Of a stretch of 64,000 nucleotides of DNA, positions 34,940 to 46,939 are shown piece by piece; the stretch's first letter is position 1; each line of letters opens with the position of its first letter. The stretch comes from Maylandia zebra. Its lineage: Eukaryota > Chordata > Actinopteri > Cichliformes > Cichlidae. Under the pieces are notes generated by a model. The model saw nothing but the letters and a program-made list of their open reading frames with translations, did no database searches and had not been told where the DNA came from. The stretch lies in contig NC_135173.1 in the NCBI RefSeq assembly GCF_041146795.1, positions 57,774,865-57,838,864 of the forward strand, read 5' to 3'. A program made the translations under genes and the position numbers.

Positions 34940-36076
34940 TCAGCGACCAATATAGCCACCTTTCTTTGCAAGGACACTCAAAAGCCTGCCATCCATGGAT
35001 TCTGTCAGTGTTTTGATCTGTTCACCATCAACACTGCGTGCAGCAGCAACCACAGCCTCCCAGACACTGTTCAGAGAGGTGTACTGTTTTCCCTCCTTGT
35101 AAATCTCACATTTGATGATGGACCACAGGTTCTCAATGGGGTTCAGATCAGGTGAACAAGGTGGCCATGTCATTAGTTTTTCTTCTTTTATACCCTTTCT
35201 TGCCAGCCACGCTGTGGAGTACTTGGACGCGTGTGATGGAGCATTGTCCTGCATGAAAATCATGTTTTTCTTGAAGGATGCAGACTTCTTCCTGTACCAC
35301 TGCTTGAAGAAGGTGTCTTCCAGAAACTGGCAGTAGGACTGGGAGTTGAGCTTGACTCCATCCTCAACCCGAAAAGGCCCCACAAGCTCATCTTTGATGA
35401 TACCAGCCCAAACCAGTACTCCACCTCCACCTTGCTGGCGTCTGAGTCAGACTGGAGCTCTCTGCCCTTTACCAATCCAGCCACGGGCCCATCCATCTGG
35501 CCCATCAAGACTCACTCTCATTTCATCAGTCCATAAAACCTTAGAAAAACCAGTCTTGAGATATTTGCCTTTGGCATTGATTAGAGGGGTTGACTCAATT
35601 TGTTTTAACATGTTTCAATTAATTTTAGTTTTTTAGTTATTTATTTTATCTTATCTCATTTTAATTTTCTTTACTTATGCTATTAGCATGTACAGCACTT
35701 TGTGAACTCTGGTTTTATGTTAAAGTGCTTTATAAATAAAGGTGGTATGGTATTTCTTGGCCCAGTCTTGATGTTTCAGCTTGTGTGTCTTGTTCAGTGG
35801 TGGTCGTCTTTCAGCCTTTCTTACCTTGGCCATGTCTCTGAGTATTGCACACCTTGTGCTTTTGGGCACTCCAGTAATGTTGCAGCTCTGAAATATGGCC
35901 AAACTGGTGGCAAGTGGCATCTTGGTAGCTGCACGCTTGACTTTTCTCAGTTCATGGGCAGTTATTTGGCGCCTTGGTTTTTGCAATTTTGCAATTTTGA
36001 GACTGCTGCATCCCTCTGCAAGATATCTCACTATTTTTGACTTTTCTGAGCCTGTCAAGTCCTTCTTTTGACCCAT
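34940..36076 (-). pseudogene. Disrupted DD37E transposase
   Basis: The N-terminus (MGQKKDLTGSEKSKIVRYL) and C-terminus (MQDNAPSHAS...NPIENLWSIIK, ending GGYIGR) align closely with the intact transposase at 51950-52966. Loss of residues between KIAKL and KPRR, the inserted segment after the WAKKY motif, and a frame change near 35380 destroy the gene. Confidence 0.85.
35568..35752 (-). mobile_element. Short retroelement tail inserted in the DD37E copy
   Basis: Compared with the intact copy, the transposase is split within AAGAAATATCTC by about 180 bp whose one end reads ACCTTTATTTATAAAGCACT, a familiar 3' end of teleost LINE/SINE elements. AAATA occurs on both sides as a possible target duplication. 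Confidence 0.5.
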
Positions 36077-36936
36077 TTTGCCAAAGGAAAGGACGTTGCC
36101 TAATAATTATGCACACCTGATATAGGGTGTTGATGTCATTAGACCACACCCCTTCTCATTACAGAGATGCACATCACCTAATATGCTTAATTGGTAGTAG
36201 GCTTTCGAGCCTATACAGCTTGGAGTAAGAGAACATGCATGAAGAGGATGATGTGGACAAAATACTCATTTGCCTAATAATTCTGCACTCCCTGTATACA
36301 TGCATCTCTTGGGTTCTGGCCTTTGGCATTTGTGTCTTCATAACCTTTTCAGCCACATTATTACAGTATTAGCAGAGGAGTTTGAGCAGTATCTCACAAG
36401 CCCAGATGTGACACTGACATATATAATTTATAGTGTGCACATTATAAATGTGGATCTCTAAGGTAGCATGAAACTAGCATACAACAGATTTGGGATAACA
36501 ATTTGGGATGACAATCTACAATGTAGCTTAAAATCTTCACTCTACCCTTATGCTGTCCTTATTTTCCCTTCAAATGCTTACTAACTGCAGTGCAAACATT
36601 ACACCTTTTGTCTTCCTCTCTGCAGATCTCTAACAGTTCTGCACATTGAATATCAAAAAAATCCACCTCACCTAAACAGTATTAGCTCAACATTCATCCT
36701 GTGGAAGACCACTGTGTGTGTGTTTGTGTGTGTAGATATATGTTTACTGCAAGTGTGTTGTTCATGGTGAGGATCCTAGAGCCATATAATTACAATGCTA
36801 TCTTTGTTACTTCAAAGATTAACATCTTTTGTGCATTAAATTCCATTCAGAGTTATTAACTGGTTGTAAGATAAGCAAAATAATAAAATTAAGTTGCGAA
36901 GTTGAAGAATCGCTACTGTGTATCTGTGTGACTCAC

Positions 36937-37130
36937 CAGCCTCCAGTCAGTTAAGATTAGTCCTCTCCTGCAGACATTCACTCTCCTGTTGCAGAGCTGC
37001 GACTGGCGTGATGCTGGAAGGATTGTGTCACAATAACTGAGAGGAGAAAGAAACTGCAGCAACCAAGGTTTTCCAGAATGAGTCTGCTTCTCAGACAAAA
37101 TGTGTTATGAGCGCGAGTGATACAGACTTG
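36937..37130 (-). other. ankrd34b: Putative untranslated 5' exon of ankrd34b
   Basis: On the minus strand a GC-richer stretch ends at a consensus donor (GAGGCTG|gtgagt, exon base 36937). It would splice over a 5.8 kb intron to the acceptor before 31117. That intron houses two Tc1-type transposons. Transcript evidence is lacking. Confidence 0.45.
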
Positions 37131-37139
37131 ATTTCAGGG

Positions 37140-38090
37140 AGGTCTAAGAAATGGTTAATCCATCGCTACAGCAGCAGCAGCAGCAGTTGCAGAGAGAGAG
37201 AAAACAAGGAAGGTTGACAAAGATGAACGCACAAGGTGAAGCACTATAGCAACAACATGTTCTTTCATCAAAGGGGGTCTGATTCAGCAAAGGCTTATTA
37301 ATTGTGAAATTAGCCACAAAGGACTTTTTTTTTTTTAACTTATGTGCAGAAAGGAAACTGCATTTTCTCCACCTTATCAATGACATCTCCATGACAACCA
37401 TCAAGAAGGCTGAATGACGGCACACATTGTAATTGTGCTGGAGGAACTGTTCTTTGTCTGTATGAATGTGTGTGGGGGGAGAGTGTGTACACACCTCTGT
37501 GAGAACCAGATTCTTTGCATGTACCTTATTTTTTGTAATATGAATGCTTGAATGTGAAGGCTTGTAACAGGGACTCAAGAAAGACAAGGATTACTTACAA
37601 TTTATTCACCATAAAAAGACTTGTAGATCTTAACAAATAATTATCCTATAATTATCCTATTATTATTTTAAGTCTGATGTGTTTCCCATTAATGCAAGTA
37701 ATGTGGCTCTATAGATCATATTTACTTTGTGTTGTCCAGCCCAGCTGGACCAAATGTTCAGTTTTCCATATAGTATGTAAAAGCTGTCTGTGGTTGTGTA
37801 TGTTTTATATCTATTTTACTGTGATCCACCCAGTAGGAAAATATGCTCAGCAGGAAGCTGTCAGTAGCCTCATAACAGTTTTCAAAAGCTTCAGTTTCTC
37901 TTGTGGCTACCTTAGGCTGGCTCCAGAAGTCTCATAGTAAAATGTTAAAGCTAAATTAACTAATTAAAAGCTTTAAATGCAGATAGAAAAAAATTGTTTT
38001 AGTGTCAGTGAATAGTTCCCTCATTTAAAACTAATTTACAAATTATAAATTGGTTTTATAACATACTTTCTTTCTTCCGTTCTTTCTTTT
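37140..38090. other. Region upstream of ankrd34b, nothing recognised
   Basis: Contains a short (CAG)n run near 37168-37188. No exon, RNA gene or repeat family is identifiable. Confidence 0.3.
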
Positions 38091-38149
38091 AGTTTAGTTT
38101 TTAAGGCCTAAAGTTACAACTGCAACAGACCCAGTGCCGCTACTGCCAA

Positions 38150-38285
38150 ATATAGTCACTTCTGGCTCCAAAAAATACCATGAAGGTGGCCAGAATGAGT
38201 TTGAGGCTTCAAAATGTGAAGTTCAAAAACCATCAGGTGATATCACTGTGGCCACGTCCATCTTACATATACAGTCTATGCACAC
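38150..38285. repeat. Dispersed repeat ending TATATACAGTCTATG-like
   Basis: The segment with GGCTCCAAAAAATACC, GAGGCTTCAAAATGTGAAG and a CTTACATATACAGTCTATG end is a familiar teleost repeat. A second, diverged copy of its GAGGCTTCAAAATAC core lies at about 54145-54180. The family is not assigned. Confidence 0.45.
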
Positions 38286-39484
38286 TTAAACAAATCAGCA
38301 AGTGCAGATAAATATGCCATTTCAAGGTGACTGGGTTGGATCATCCTTAATTCACTCACTGGCTACTTTTAATCAAAAACAATAGTTTTAAATGGTTCAA
38401 TAAAAGATCATGCCAGAGATGGGGAAACAATTAACAAGTTATAATGAAATGAATGGCCATAAATAAATGCAAAACCATTAGAGCACAGTATTTATAAAAA
38501 CTGCCATGCTTCTGACTTTTTTATATTCTTTGCACATTCTGCTAAGGCTGTTTGTAACCCAGCTGTTACAGTAATTGTCCAAACAATGGTACATGGTTTT
38601 TATCACTTTGCTGTAGCCATAGAAACAAGTGTGAGGTCACCTCTGAAGTCTGAGCTAGAAGTGATGTCACTTCCGAGTTGAGCAAAGAAAACAGGGTTTT
38701 GCTGCTTACAGCAACAGTGTAGAGCAATTCATGGATTACTCGGAATAGGTATTTTTTCCTCTACCTTTCTTTTTTAATTCTATTGTTATTTAGCAAGCCA
38801 CACCCACACACTAGTGACAGTATCCATTGCAAGTTTTACTTATATTTGCAAGCCCAGTCTTATATCTTAGATTGTTAGGTAGGCTGTAAAGGGGTATTCC
38901 AGTTTGAAATCCCAAGTGGGAACTCGGAAAGAGGAACTAAGAGTGCAATATATAATCCCTCCACAAGATGTTAGCATCGGACAGCGTTTTTCCATATGAG
39001 GTCTTATTGATATTTTATGGTCATTTGGATTTTATTTATCCATAATAAAAGCAAAAAATGTAAACACGCCTTTTGTTTGTATATTAAATCAAATACTTTT
39101 ATTATTCAGTTTTTGACTTAGAATATAAATAAAGCAAATTATTTGAGTAAAATGCAATTTTACTGAGCCACTTCTGTGCTACTAAGTCTCTTGTAAAGGT
39201 TATGTCAAATTATGGTCCTTCAAAATACTTATATTTAGTTTAAAAAAACTATTTCAAAGTATATGTAAAAAGAATCCTTAAACAAGCACTTTATATTAAC
39301 TCATGCAGCTCATATTTATTATTTTTTAATTGCTTTTTTTCTCATTTTAGTTAGTAAAAGATTAAACATTCCACCCATGATTAAAAGAAAATGATAAATA
39401 CACACTTGTAAGTTATTGATATTTTTATTGTACGTGAAACAGAAATTTCTCTAAAATCTTGAGATCTTTGTATGTGTGTATATA

Positions 39485-40259
39485 CACACTAAAAAATGCT
39501 GAGTTATTTTCATAGCTCAACTTTTGGGGAAAAGTCATGGGTAAGTTGGATTAGTTTGACAAAATATTGGTTTAAAAGTCATGACTCAGGAGTTGGGTTG
39601 GCAATATGCTGGGTTCTTTAATTAACTCCCCGGTTTGAATAATTAAGTTGGGTAGCTTTGATCAAGTATTGGGTCAGAATTTTACCCAATTGTTTGCATC
39701 GAAGACAATCCTCAGAAGAAGCAACATCATTCTTCACAAACTGCCATTTTCAACTACACTGTGACCTGATCAGATATCACTGGACTTCTCCTCTACTATG
39801 AAATAAAACATGGTAAGTAAAAAGTGAATTCTAACAATTTCAAAGTCATGCGCGCTGGGGTAATGAAAGAACAATCTGCTTTGAATCTAGTTTTTGTATG
39901 CTGAATTTTTTTTTCTTAGCCTTATTAGACAGATACAGTGAAGACTGACAGAAAAGTAAAAGGGGGAGATATGCGGCAAAGGGGAACAGGTCAGACTTGA
40001 ACCCAGGCCGAACTGCTTTCAGCCATGCAGCATATGGTTAACTGCTCATCTAACTGAGCTAAACCAGCACCTAGTAAATCGAAGATTAACCCAAATGTTA
40101 ATGGTAATATAACCCTCATGGAGCGTTATGAGTTTCAACCCAATTTTTGGTCAGTTTAACCCATTTTTGGATAAATATCCTACCACAGTGTGCTGGGTCA
40201 AACCAATAACCCAGCCCTGTTACAAATTGGGTTATTTTTCACCCAGCGTTTTTGGTGTG
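39485..40259. mobile_element. CACTA-like non-autonomous element with TGGGTT subterminal repeats
   Basis: The left end CACACTAAAAAATGCTGAG and the right end's complement CACACCAAAAACGCTGGG are inverted. Several GGGTTA/ACCCAA motifs lie in the terminal 250 bp on each side. The target duplication is unclear. A tRNA-derived SINE is nested inside (39905-40071). Confidence 0.55.
39905..40071 (-). mobile_element. tRNA-derived SINE nested in the CACTA-like element
   Basis: On the minus strand the head GGTGCTGGTTTAGCTCAGTT contains an A box, and GGCCTGGGTTCAAGTC a B box. The body ends in CTGTCTAATAAGGC and an A-rich tail. Not a functional tRNA: it lacks a foldable anticodon arm and is fused to a tail. 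Confidence 0.7.
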
Positions 40260-40795
40260 TATGTGAGTGTGACTGTTCTTTGCTTTTTGACAACCTTTGC
40301 CCCATCTGCTTCAAAGCAGTAGTACTGGGAACCCGAGTATGAATTATGTTGCATTCCCAAGTTTAACCAGTAAATCCTAGTGTAACCAACTTTAGAGATG
40401 TAAAGGTGAATTACAGCGCAATAACTACTTGGGCTCGTAATAAAACCCTGGCCAGAATCAGAAGACACCAAATTCATGAGGGGACAAAGTATTGAGCAGC
40501 AATAATGACTCGGACACGGAATTAACTTTTGAGTAGCCACTGTTGTATTGTTACAAAGTGTAAAAAACAGTGTCCAATTTGTACAGGGGAAAGAAAAAGA
40601 GTATAAAATAAAATAAATAGTGTGCACACTTAAACAAAATAAAAGTACTTGTTGGGGCCCTTTAAGAATTCAAGTTATGTTGACAACAGCCAACTTCAAA
40701 GGTCCTTTTGAGTGTAATTGGAATATAAGTACGAGTGTGTGGGTGTGTATCTTCTTCAGGGTGAATTGTCCTCAAAATGGTTGGCTCACCATTAG

Positions 40796-41600
40796 CGCAG
40801 GGCGATATGACCAAAAATATTTATCACGATATACATTTGAAAATTTGCGATAACGATATAACTGACGATATAATTGACACTTGACAAAATACTTCACAAC
40901 TTTATTAGTGCAAAAAAACCCCAAAAACCCATCAATGTATTTTCACTTAAACAAGCAGCTGTTTTTTATGTCCATTAAAGTTATATAAAAATTTAACAGT
41001 GCAAATTCCTTGCTGACAGTTTAACCAAAAGGTATTTCCAGTGGAAATTGGCCGACATATCCTCAGCATAACCATGTATAATATCCACAAAACTTAAAAA
41101 GAGGTTATACACACAATACGGTAATATTATGTTGAAACACAGTACGTTTCACTCCGCGAGGCTCCTGCCTACGATAGCAGTAATGCTCCGACAATCCATC
41201 AAGCGGTGCGGGTTTGTAGCTTAGCACAGTCGTACTAAAACATTTGACAGATTTTCGAGCGCCGTGTACGATGTAAAATCATTTCGAGGTCAGTAAACAC
41301 AACCAGAATTCATACGGGATTATAAGGGGCACTGTCGATTTTCAGAAAAATCAAAGGATTGATTTTAAGTGTGCCGTATTTTCCAAACAACACGGTAATA
41401 ACGACGGCCCGCTAACATGCTCAACCAAAAGTAGTGCTTTGTTGTGTATCTGACGGACGAAAGCTAAACCAGTTCCACACCACTTAAGTTGCAGCATTTT
41501 TACAAACCAATTCTGGTTCATCCGTTTCATTCAACGATCCGCTTTTGCCCTTCTCATTCTCCATTTGCTGTCATACTTTTTCCGCCATGTGCGTATGAAA
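40796..41600. mobile_element. hAT-like fragment (GCGATATGACC type)
   Basis: Begins GCAGGGCGATATGACC with repeated CGATAT motifs, like the complete element at 58595-59972 but clearly different in sequence. Its far end is not seen; the gypsy element begins about where it stops. Confidence 0.45.
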
Positions 41601-42019
41601 AGGAATAACACTTGTCTTACCAACGTTGCTTCTCTCCTTCATCCAGCCGCTCAACTGTGGACTTCCAGCAGGTAAGTATTCTTGCTTTCCTTCCTCTCAA
41701 TTCTGGATTATTGCTCTCTTTCGTCCCTGCGTTTCTCAGTTTAAGTAGGAGATGCCTCCACTCCTGTTCCTGAGATGAGAAAAACCGGGGAGGACCACGC
41801 ACCTTCACCTCACTTCCTGGCTGACAAGGTGAATGCGGCCTGCATAGGCTCTGATTGGTCGCCGAGTTCTAGGTACCCCCACGTGGGGTGAACTGAGAGG
41901 TGCATTTAATTGTCATAGGACTTATGATGCTTTGTTGATGTGAACAGTTAAGGTAAAGGAAATAACACCTCCTCTTCCTTTATCATTGGTGTAAATATGT
42001 TTTTTTCATCTGGGCTACA
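41600..42019 (-). repeat. 3' LTR of the gypsy element
   Basis: The start is fixed by the polypurine tract and the TG dinucleotide at 42019. The 84 bp at 41936-42019 recur at 46053-46136 with a few substitutions. The left boundary (near 41600-41615) is estimated only. Confidence 0.6.
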
Positions 42020-42035
42020 CCCTCCCCTCCTGAAC

Positions 42036-45000
42036 TCATGCACATCCCTGTGCATGGTAAACAGTTAAATGATGATTATTCAGGGGGTCAAGGAAGGGGG
42101 TGGGAACAGGCTCTTCACCATCACTGATGACCTCTGCCCAAGCTAAAGACAGTCCTTGCACGAATGATTTTGCTGCTGTGATCAGGGGATTCCCTAACTC
42201 TGTATAATCAAGCTGTCGTGGCGGACGACGGTTTCTCTCAGATCTCCTGACAGAATCATTTGTATCTGTTGTTTCCCCTGTATCCATTGGGACCCTTTCC
42301 TCCATTCTTTCCTCAGGATTCGCACCTCTGGTGCCAGCCTCCTCAACTGGAAGTTGCTTTTCTTAGACGTCTGGATCATCAACGGGTGAGTCATTTTCAG
42401 TCGAGGCTGTTTCATCCACTTGTTCGATTGATGTGACTCCATCGGTGGGTAAGTACTCAGTATTATCTGTAGTACTGGCCGGCATATCAGGTATGTTGCC
42501 AAAATGAGATTGGCTGTCAAAATCAGGTGGGTTGTCAATATCAGGGACATTTAGAGGACTCTCACTGACCGTGGGGACAGGGGTGCTCAACCAAACTGGG
42601 ATGAGCAGATCATCTTCTTCATCTGAGGAGTTCTCTTCCTCTAGCACAGGACTTGCATGGGTTCTTGGCCTGCTGACACTGGATTCTGTACATGCTCACT
42701 GGTTTCCTCCACAGGTAGGTAGCCACATGATAGCAACAGATCCCAGTGTAGTGTTCTTAGGGGACCATCTTTGCTTTCAGGCTTAACTGTATATACTGGG
42801 AAGTTGCCTGCTCTACCCACCACTACATGCACAGTGTGTTCCCATTTGTCAGAAATCTTATGTTTCCCCCAGATGCAGACATTCCTGACCAATACTTGAT
42901 CTCCAGCTCCAAGTCTGAGGCAGTTACATATCTGTCAAACCTCATTTTGTTCTTGTGAGCTATCTTTGCAGCCATGTCCGTAGCTAGCCTGTAGCTTTCT
43001 TTGAGACGTGACTTGAGTTTTTGCACATATTCAGAGTGAGACGAGTGCTGTTCCTCCTGAACGCAAGGTCAACTGGTAACTGATGTTGGCGTCCGAACAT
43101 CAGTTCGTATGGGGTGAAACGAGTCACCTCATTCCTGGTGCAGTTATAAGCGTGGACCAGGGGTCTTACATGGTCACGCCAACAGGACTTATTTTGATCA
43201 CGTAGAGTGCCCAACATGTCAAGCAAGGTACAATTAAATCGTTCCACCAGGTTGCCCCTAGGATGGTATTGGGTTGTCCTCATCTTGTGGATACCAGCCA
43301 CCTGACAGAGTTCCTTGATTGTGCGGGACTCGAAATCTGGACCCTGGTCACTATGCAACTTTTCTGGGATGCCATAGTGTAACATAAAGTTTTCCCACAG
43401 ACACTTTGCCACTGTGCGGGCCTTTTATTAGGTATTGGGATAGCAACGGCAAATTTAGTGAAGTGATCTGTGATCACCAATATATCCTTGGTTACACTTT
43501 TTTCAGCTTCCAGGGAGAAGTCCATGCACAAGAGTTCAAGAGGTCGTGTTGTGGTAATGTTGACCAAGGGGGGCGCTCTTTCAGGTTGTGCCTTCCTCCA
43601 CACGCACCTGCCACATGTCTTCACTTTCCTTTCCACGTCCAGAGCCATCCTTGGCCAATAAAATCTGGTCCTTACAAGGTCCAGTGTGACCGATATGATC
43701 ATGCAGGCTGGTGAGGACTATGTTGCGAAGCTCAGCTGGAAGTACAAGCTGGTAGGTTGTCTGGGACCCCTCTTGGCGTCGCCTGTACAAGACATTGTTG
43801 CGGAGCTCGAGACAGTTAAGCTCTCGGAGGAGGAGTGGAAATTCGGGGAGCTGTGTACGCATGGTTGGAGGTGGTGTGTCTCTATGTTCGATCTGGGAAA
43901 TAACATGCTTTATACACTGATCGGCACTTTGCACGTCTGTCAGCTCTGCCTCAGTTAGATGGGGACTGGTTGGCAGACCTCCAAACTGTTCCTCTTGCCC
44001 ATAGCTATCAGGTACAGCGTTAGGAGACATTGCAAGAACCTCCACCAAGGCAACACAATCTGCATCTGCCCCTCTTTCATCGTCAGGACTGACGCTGTAG
44101 GTGAACTGCCTCTCACAGATTGCTTTCACAACAGACTGATTGACTCCATTGACGTTGTCTGGATCACAAAGGTGATCTTGAGTGAACTGTTGTATGCGTT
44201 CAATCTCTTTTTGTGATTTCAGCTCATCCGCTAGCCCTCCATGTCGTCTGCGTGATAATCCATCCGCATCTCCATTCTGCTTCCCTGGACGTAGAGGAGT
44301 TTGAAAGAGAATGTGGACAGTGCTGCTAGCCACCTATAGCTAGTTGCGCCAACTTTTGCTGAAGTCAGAATGTAAGTCAGCGGATTACTATCCGTTATCA
44401 TGGTGAAGTGGTTGCCGTAGAGATAGTGACTGAACTTTTCTGTATCTGACCACTTGAGTGCCAAAAACTCCAACTTGTGCGCTGGATAGCGATTTTCGCT
44501 CCGTGGCAGCCCTCTACTTGCGTAGCCTATGACTCTAAGTTGGCCTTCTTGCTCCTGATACAACACAGCACTGAGCCCGGTGGTACTGGCGTCGGTGTGC
44601 AGTATATAGGGTTTCTGGGGATCAGCGAAGGCAAGTACAGGGGCTGTGGTGAGCCTTTTGATGACTGACATGAAGGCTTGCTGGTAAGCTGGCGTCCAGC
44701 GACCTCCAAAGGACTCCTTTGGGTCATGGTACTGATGTGCATTTTGTCTTGAGTTTTCTTTTAATTTCTTGTGGCTAGGTGGATACCCCGAGGTTAAGTT
44801 GTGGAGAGGTTTCACAATGCTGGAATACCCTTTAACAAACCTTCTATAGTACCCACCAAAACCAAGAAACGACTTTAACGTTCGCACAGTCTGAGGGACA
44901 GGCCATGTTTTAAGAGCCGAAATTTTCTCAGGGTCAGTCTGAACACCATTTCTGGAGACCACATGTCCCAGATAACGGACTTAAGTCTGGAAGAAGACGC

Positions 45001-45150
45001 ATTTCTCTGGTGACAGCTTTAACCGAAACTCTTTCAGAAGAGTGAGAACTTTCATGAGTCTTTCTTCGTGTTCCTCAAGGGTTCGGGAGAATACTATCAC
45101 GTCATCAAGGAAGACCAACGCTTCCTTCAAATGCATATCCCCCATGCTCC
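42036..45150 (-). pseudogene. Gypsy pol remnants: reverse transcriptase, RNase H, integrase
   Basis: Reading leftwards, a partial reverse transcriptase with the FLDDVIVFS active-site motif (about 45080-45150) has a stop before YLGHVVSRNG. It continues into the connection and RNase H region (44231-44962, with HTDASTTGLSAVL). An integrase follows, with a zinc-finger spacer (43581-44333), the CMDF and DHFTKF core (43280-43702) and the SDQGPDF..TTQYHPRGN...E part (42984-43412). A basic tail with RRSERNRRPPRQLDY ends at about 42036. Several frameshifts separate these blocks. Confidence 0.85.
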
Positions 45151-45151
45151 A

Positions 45152-45508
45152 TTAACCTCTGGAATGTGCTGGGGGCGTCAGTGGTCTCGACATGTGTGGG
45201 GGAAGGATCTTCAGTGGTAGGTGGCATGGCTTCCACATCCCCCCCCCAATATGACACATCATCTCCTTCAGCACCTCACCATAGTCTTTGCTACTCAGCT
45301 TAGCTAGTTCCTTGAGCTCAGCTAAGTAGGTCTTCGTAACATTACTCCCAACCTTGGTAGTGTACACGCTACTGAGTGTCTTAATTTCATAGACAATGCT
45401 GGGGTCAATGAACTGTTCGTCTTTTTCAGATACCTGTGTTATCCCAGTGACAACAACTGCATTAGATATTTTAACAGCAGACTTTTGTATGAAATCCAAA
45501 CTGGTCAT
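45152..45508 (-). pseudogene. Gag/protease-region remnant of the gypsy element
   Basis: A frame with SLDFIQKSAVKISNAVVV and ELAKLSSKDYGEVLKEMMCH precedes the reverse transcriptase remnant in element orientation. I cannot place it in a named domain. It is cut on one side by the hAT-like sequence at 45509. Confidence 0.45.
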
Positions 45509-46052
45509 CAGTGTTGGGTAATTAACTTTAAATGAGTAACTTAGTTGCATTACTAGTTACTTCTATCAAAAGTAACTCAGTTACTTCAAGTTACTCGTTA
45601 CTTTCAAAGTAACTAGTTACTAGAGAAAGTAACTTTGGTTTTACTCAGAATTCTCTTGTTAATGTGTTGCTTCCCTAACTTCCCCAGCAAGATTGCCAGT
45701 CTTCTAGCTTGCTTACTTGCCACAAATGCACTGTACCATCTACCAACAGAAAGGAAAAAATAATGTACATATTTCCACGACAGAAATCCCACGCCTGGAC
45801 CCTCATTGACTGCCGCCATGATTCTAGCCTATGTCACAGCGTCATGTGCGCTTTTTACATTCAACACGAAAACTGCAGTCATGGTGCTTTCGATTGTACT
45901 CAGAACTCAGAACTCGGAAATTCTGCCTAGATTGATATATATATATATATCAATCTATAAATTGTTTGTTGTAAGATTCAGATAATTATTTTTTAAAAGC
46001 TAGATATTTTAAATGAGAATAAGAAAGAAAAGTATTTCTTTGTGCCCCCCTC
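45509..46052. mobile_element. hAT-like fragment (CAGTGTTGGG type)
   Basis: Begins CAGTGTTGGGTAATTAAC with dense AGTAACT motifs to about 45635, as in the nested element at 25838-26848. No second end is seen. The remainder up to the LTR remnant is of unknown origin and includes a 30-bp perfect AT-rich palindrome (45928-45957). Confidence 0.45.
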
Positions 46053-46136
46053 TGATGTGAACAGTTAAGATAAAGGAAATAATACCCTCTCTTCCTTTAT
46101 CATTGGTGTAAAAGTGTTTTTTTTATCTGGGCTACA

Positions 46137-46930
46137 CTAGTGTTTAGGAAACACATGATTTATATTCTTTTATCAATGTGTCATTTTTTAAAATTTTATT
46201 TCAGTCTAACTCTACAGTATCAGTAGTAAATGTTGTTTATCATGCATGCCTATGCAAGGATCCTCTGTGGTTCAAAAACCACAAAACTGCTGCCTGATAT
46301 AGCCATATGGAGTGTTTGAGCCCTGCACAGCAGCAAAAACAAGTGCCTATTACCTGCAGTTTCTCTACCCTGTTCTGATGAAAATCACCACTCTGAACAA
46401 GTACTCTCAGCTGGAAGCAAGAGACACCCACAGCACTGTATGTTTAGCCATCATGACTAACCAGGCACCTGCTTGATTTCCCTTTGAGGGAAAGAACACA
46501 CTTTTGAGATTTTTTTTATAGCTAACTTTATAGCTAAGTTCACTGAATAGCAGGTCTATTACTGACACTCTGCTTTGGAAGAGAAAAGAACAAAGAAATT
46601 ATGGAGGTGTACATGTATCTTTTTACATTAGCGCAACTCGCTTGTTCATTTGTAATTAAAATGCATTACAAAATTACATATTACATATTCAGAGAGAAAA
46701 AAAGATGAGGATATCCAATTCATGTGGCTAACAAGGCTCAACACCAGAACTTCTCTTTCACCGATTCCCTTTGTTTGTGTTATGTAGTATAAGAATGAGC
46801 CATATAAATCATTGTCAGCTTGGTCAGAAACTGTTGATGGATCAGTCCCAGGCTATGGAGTTATATTACATAATATTACACTGGTGGAAGAATCTTATCT
46901 TAATATCTCTTTGGCTTATGATTGCCTTTG
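46137..46930. other. Intergenic, nothing recognised
   Basis: AT-rich DNA without protein-like frames, transposon ends or RNA genes. Confidence 0.3.
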
Positions 46931-46939
46931 ATGATAATG

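Larger units (their letters stand above)
34620..36294 (-). mobile_element. Broken Tc1/mariner-type DD37E element
   Basis: The ends CAGGGAGTGCAGAATTATTA (34620) and its complement (ending 36294) have flanking TA. They belong to the same family as the intact copy at 51732-53291, in opposite orientation. The transposase is split into frames at 34940-35383, 35260-35508 and 35720-36076. About 75 bp is deleted in its N-terminal part, and a ~180-bp foreign segment (about 35568-35752) interrupts it. Confidence 0.9.
41600..46136 (-). mobile_element. Decayed Ty3/gypsy LTR retrotransposon
   Basis: Minus-strand element. A full 3' LTR lies at about 41600-42019, beginning TGTAGCCCAGATG at 42019 and preceded by a polypurine tract (AGGAGGGGAGGG, 42020-42031). 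Only the first 84 bp of a 5' LTR remain (46053-46136). Between them, reading leftwards from the remnant, come hAT-like DNA, a short gag/protease-region frame, then a partial reverse transcriptase, RNase H, integrase and a basic C-terminal tail. Much of gag, protease and the first half of reverse transcriptase are missing, and the remaining frames contain stops and shifts. It is not functional. Confidence 0.85.

Noticed and set aside
39905-40071. Possible tRNA gene on the minus strand
   Set aside because: A and B boxes are present, but the sequence continues into a SINE body and A-rich tail and does not fold as a complete tRNA.
45928-45957. 30-bp perfect AT-rich palindrome
   Set aside because: Mostly an AT run with short matching edges; too simple to support a functional claim.
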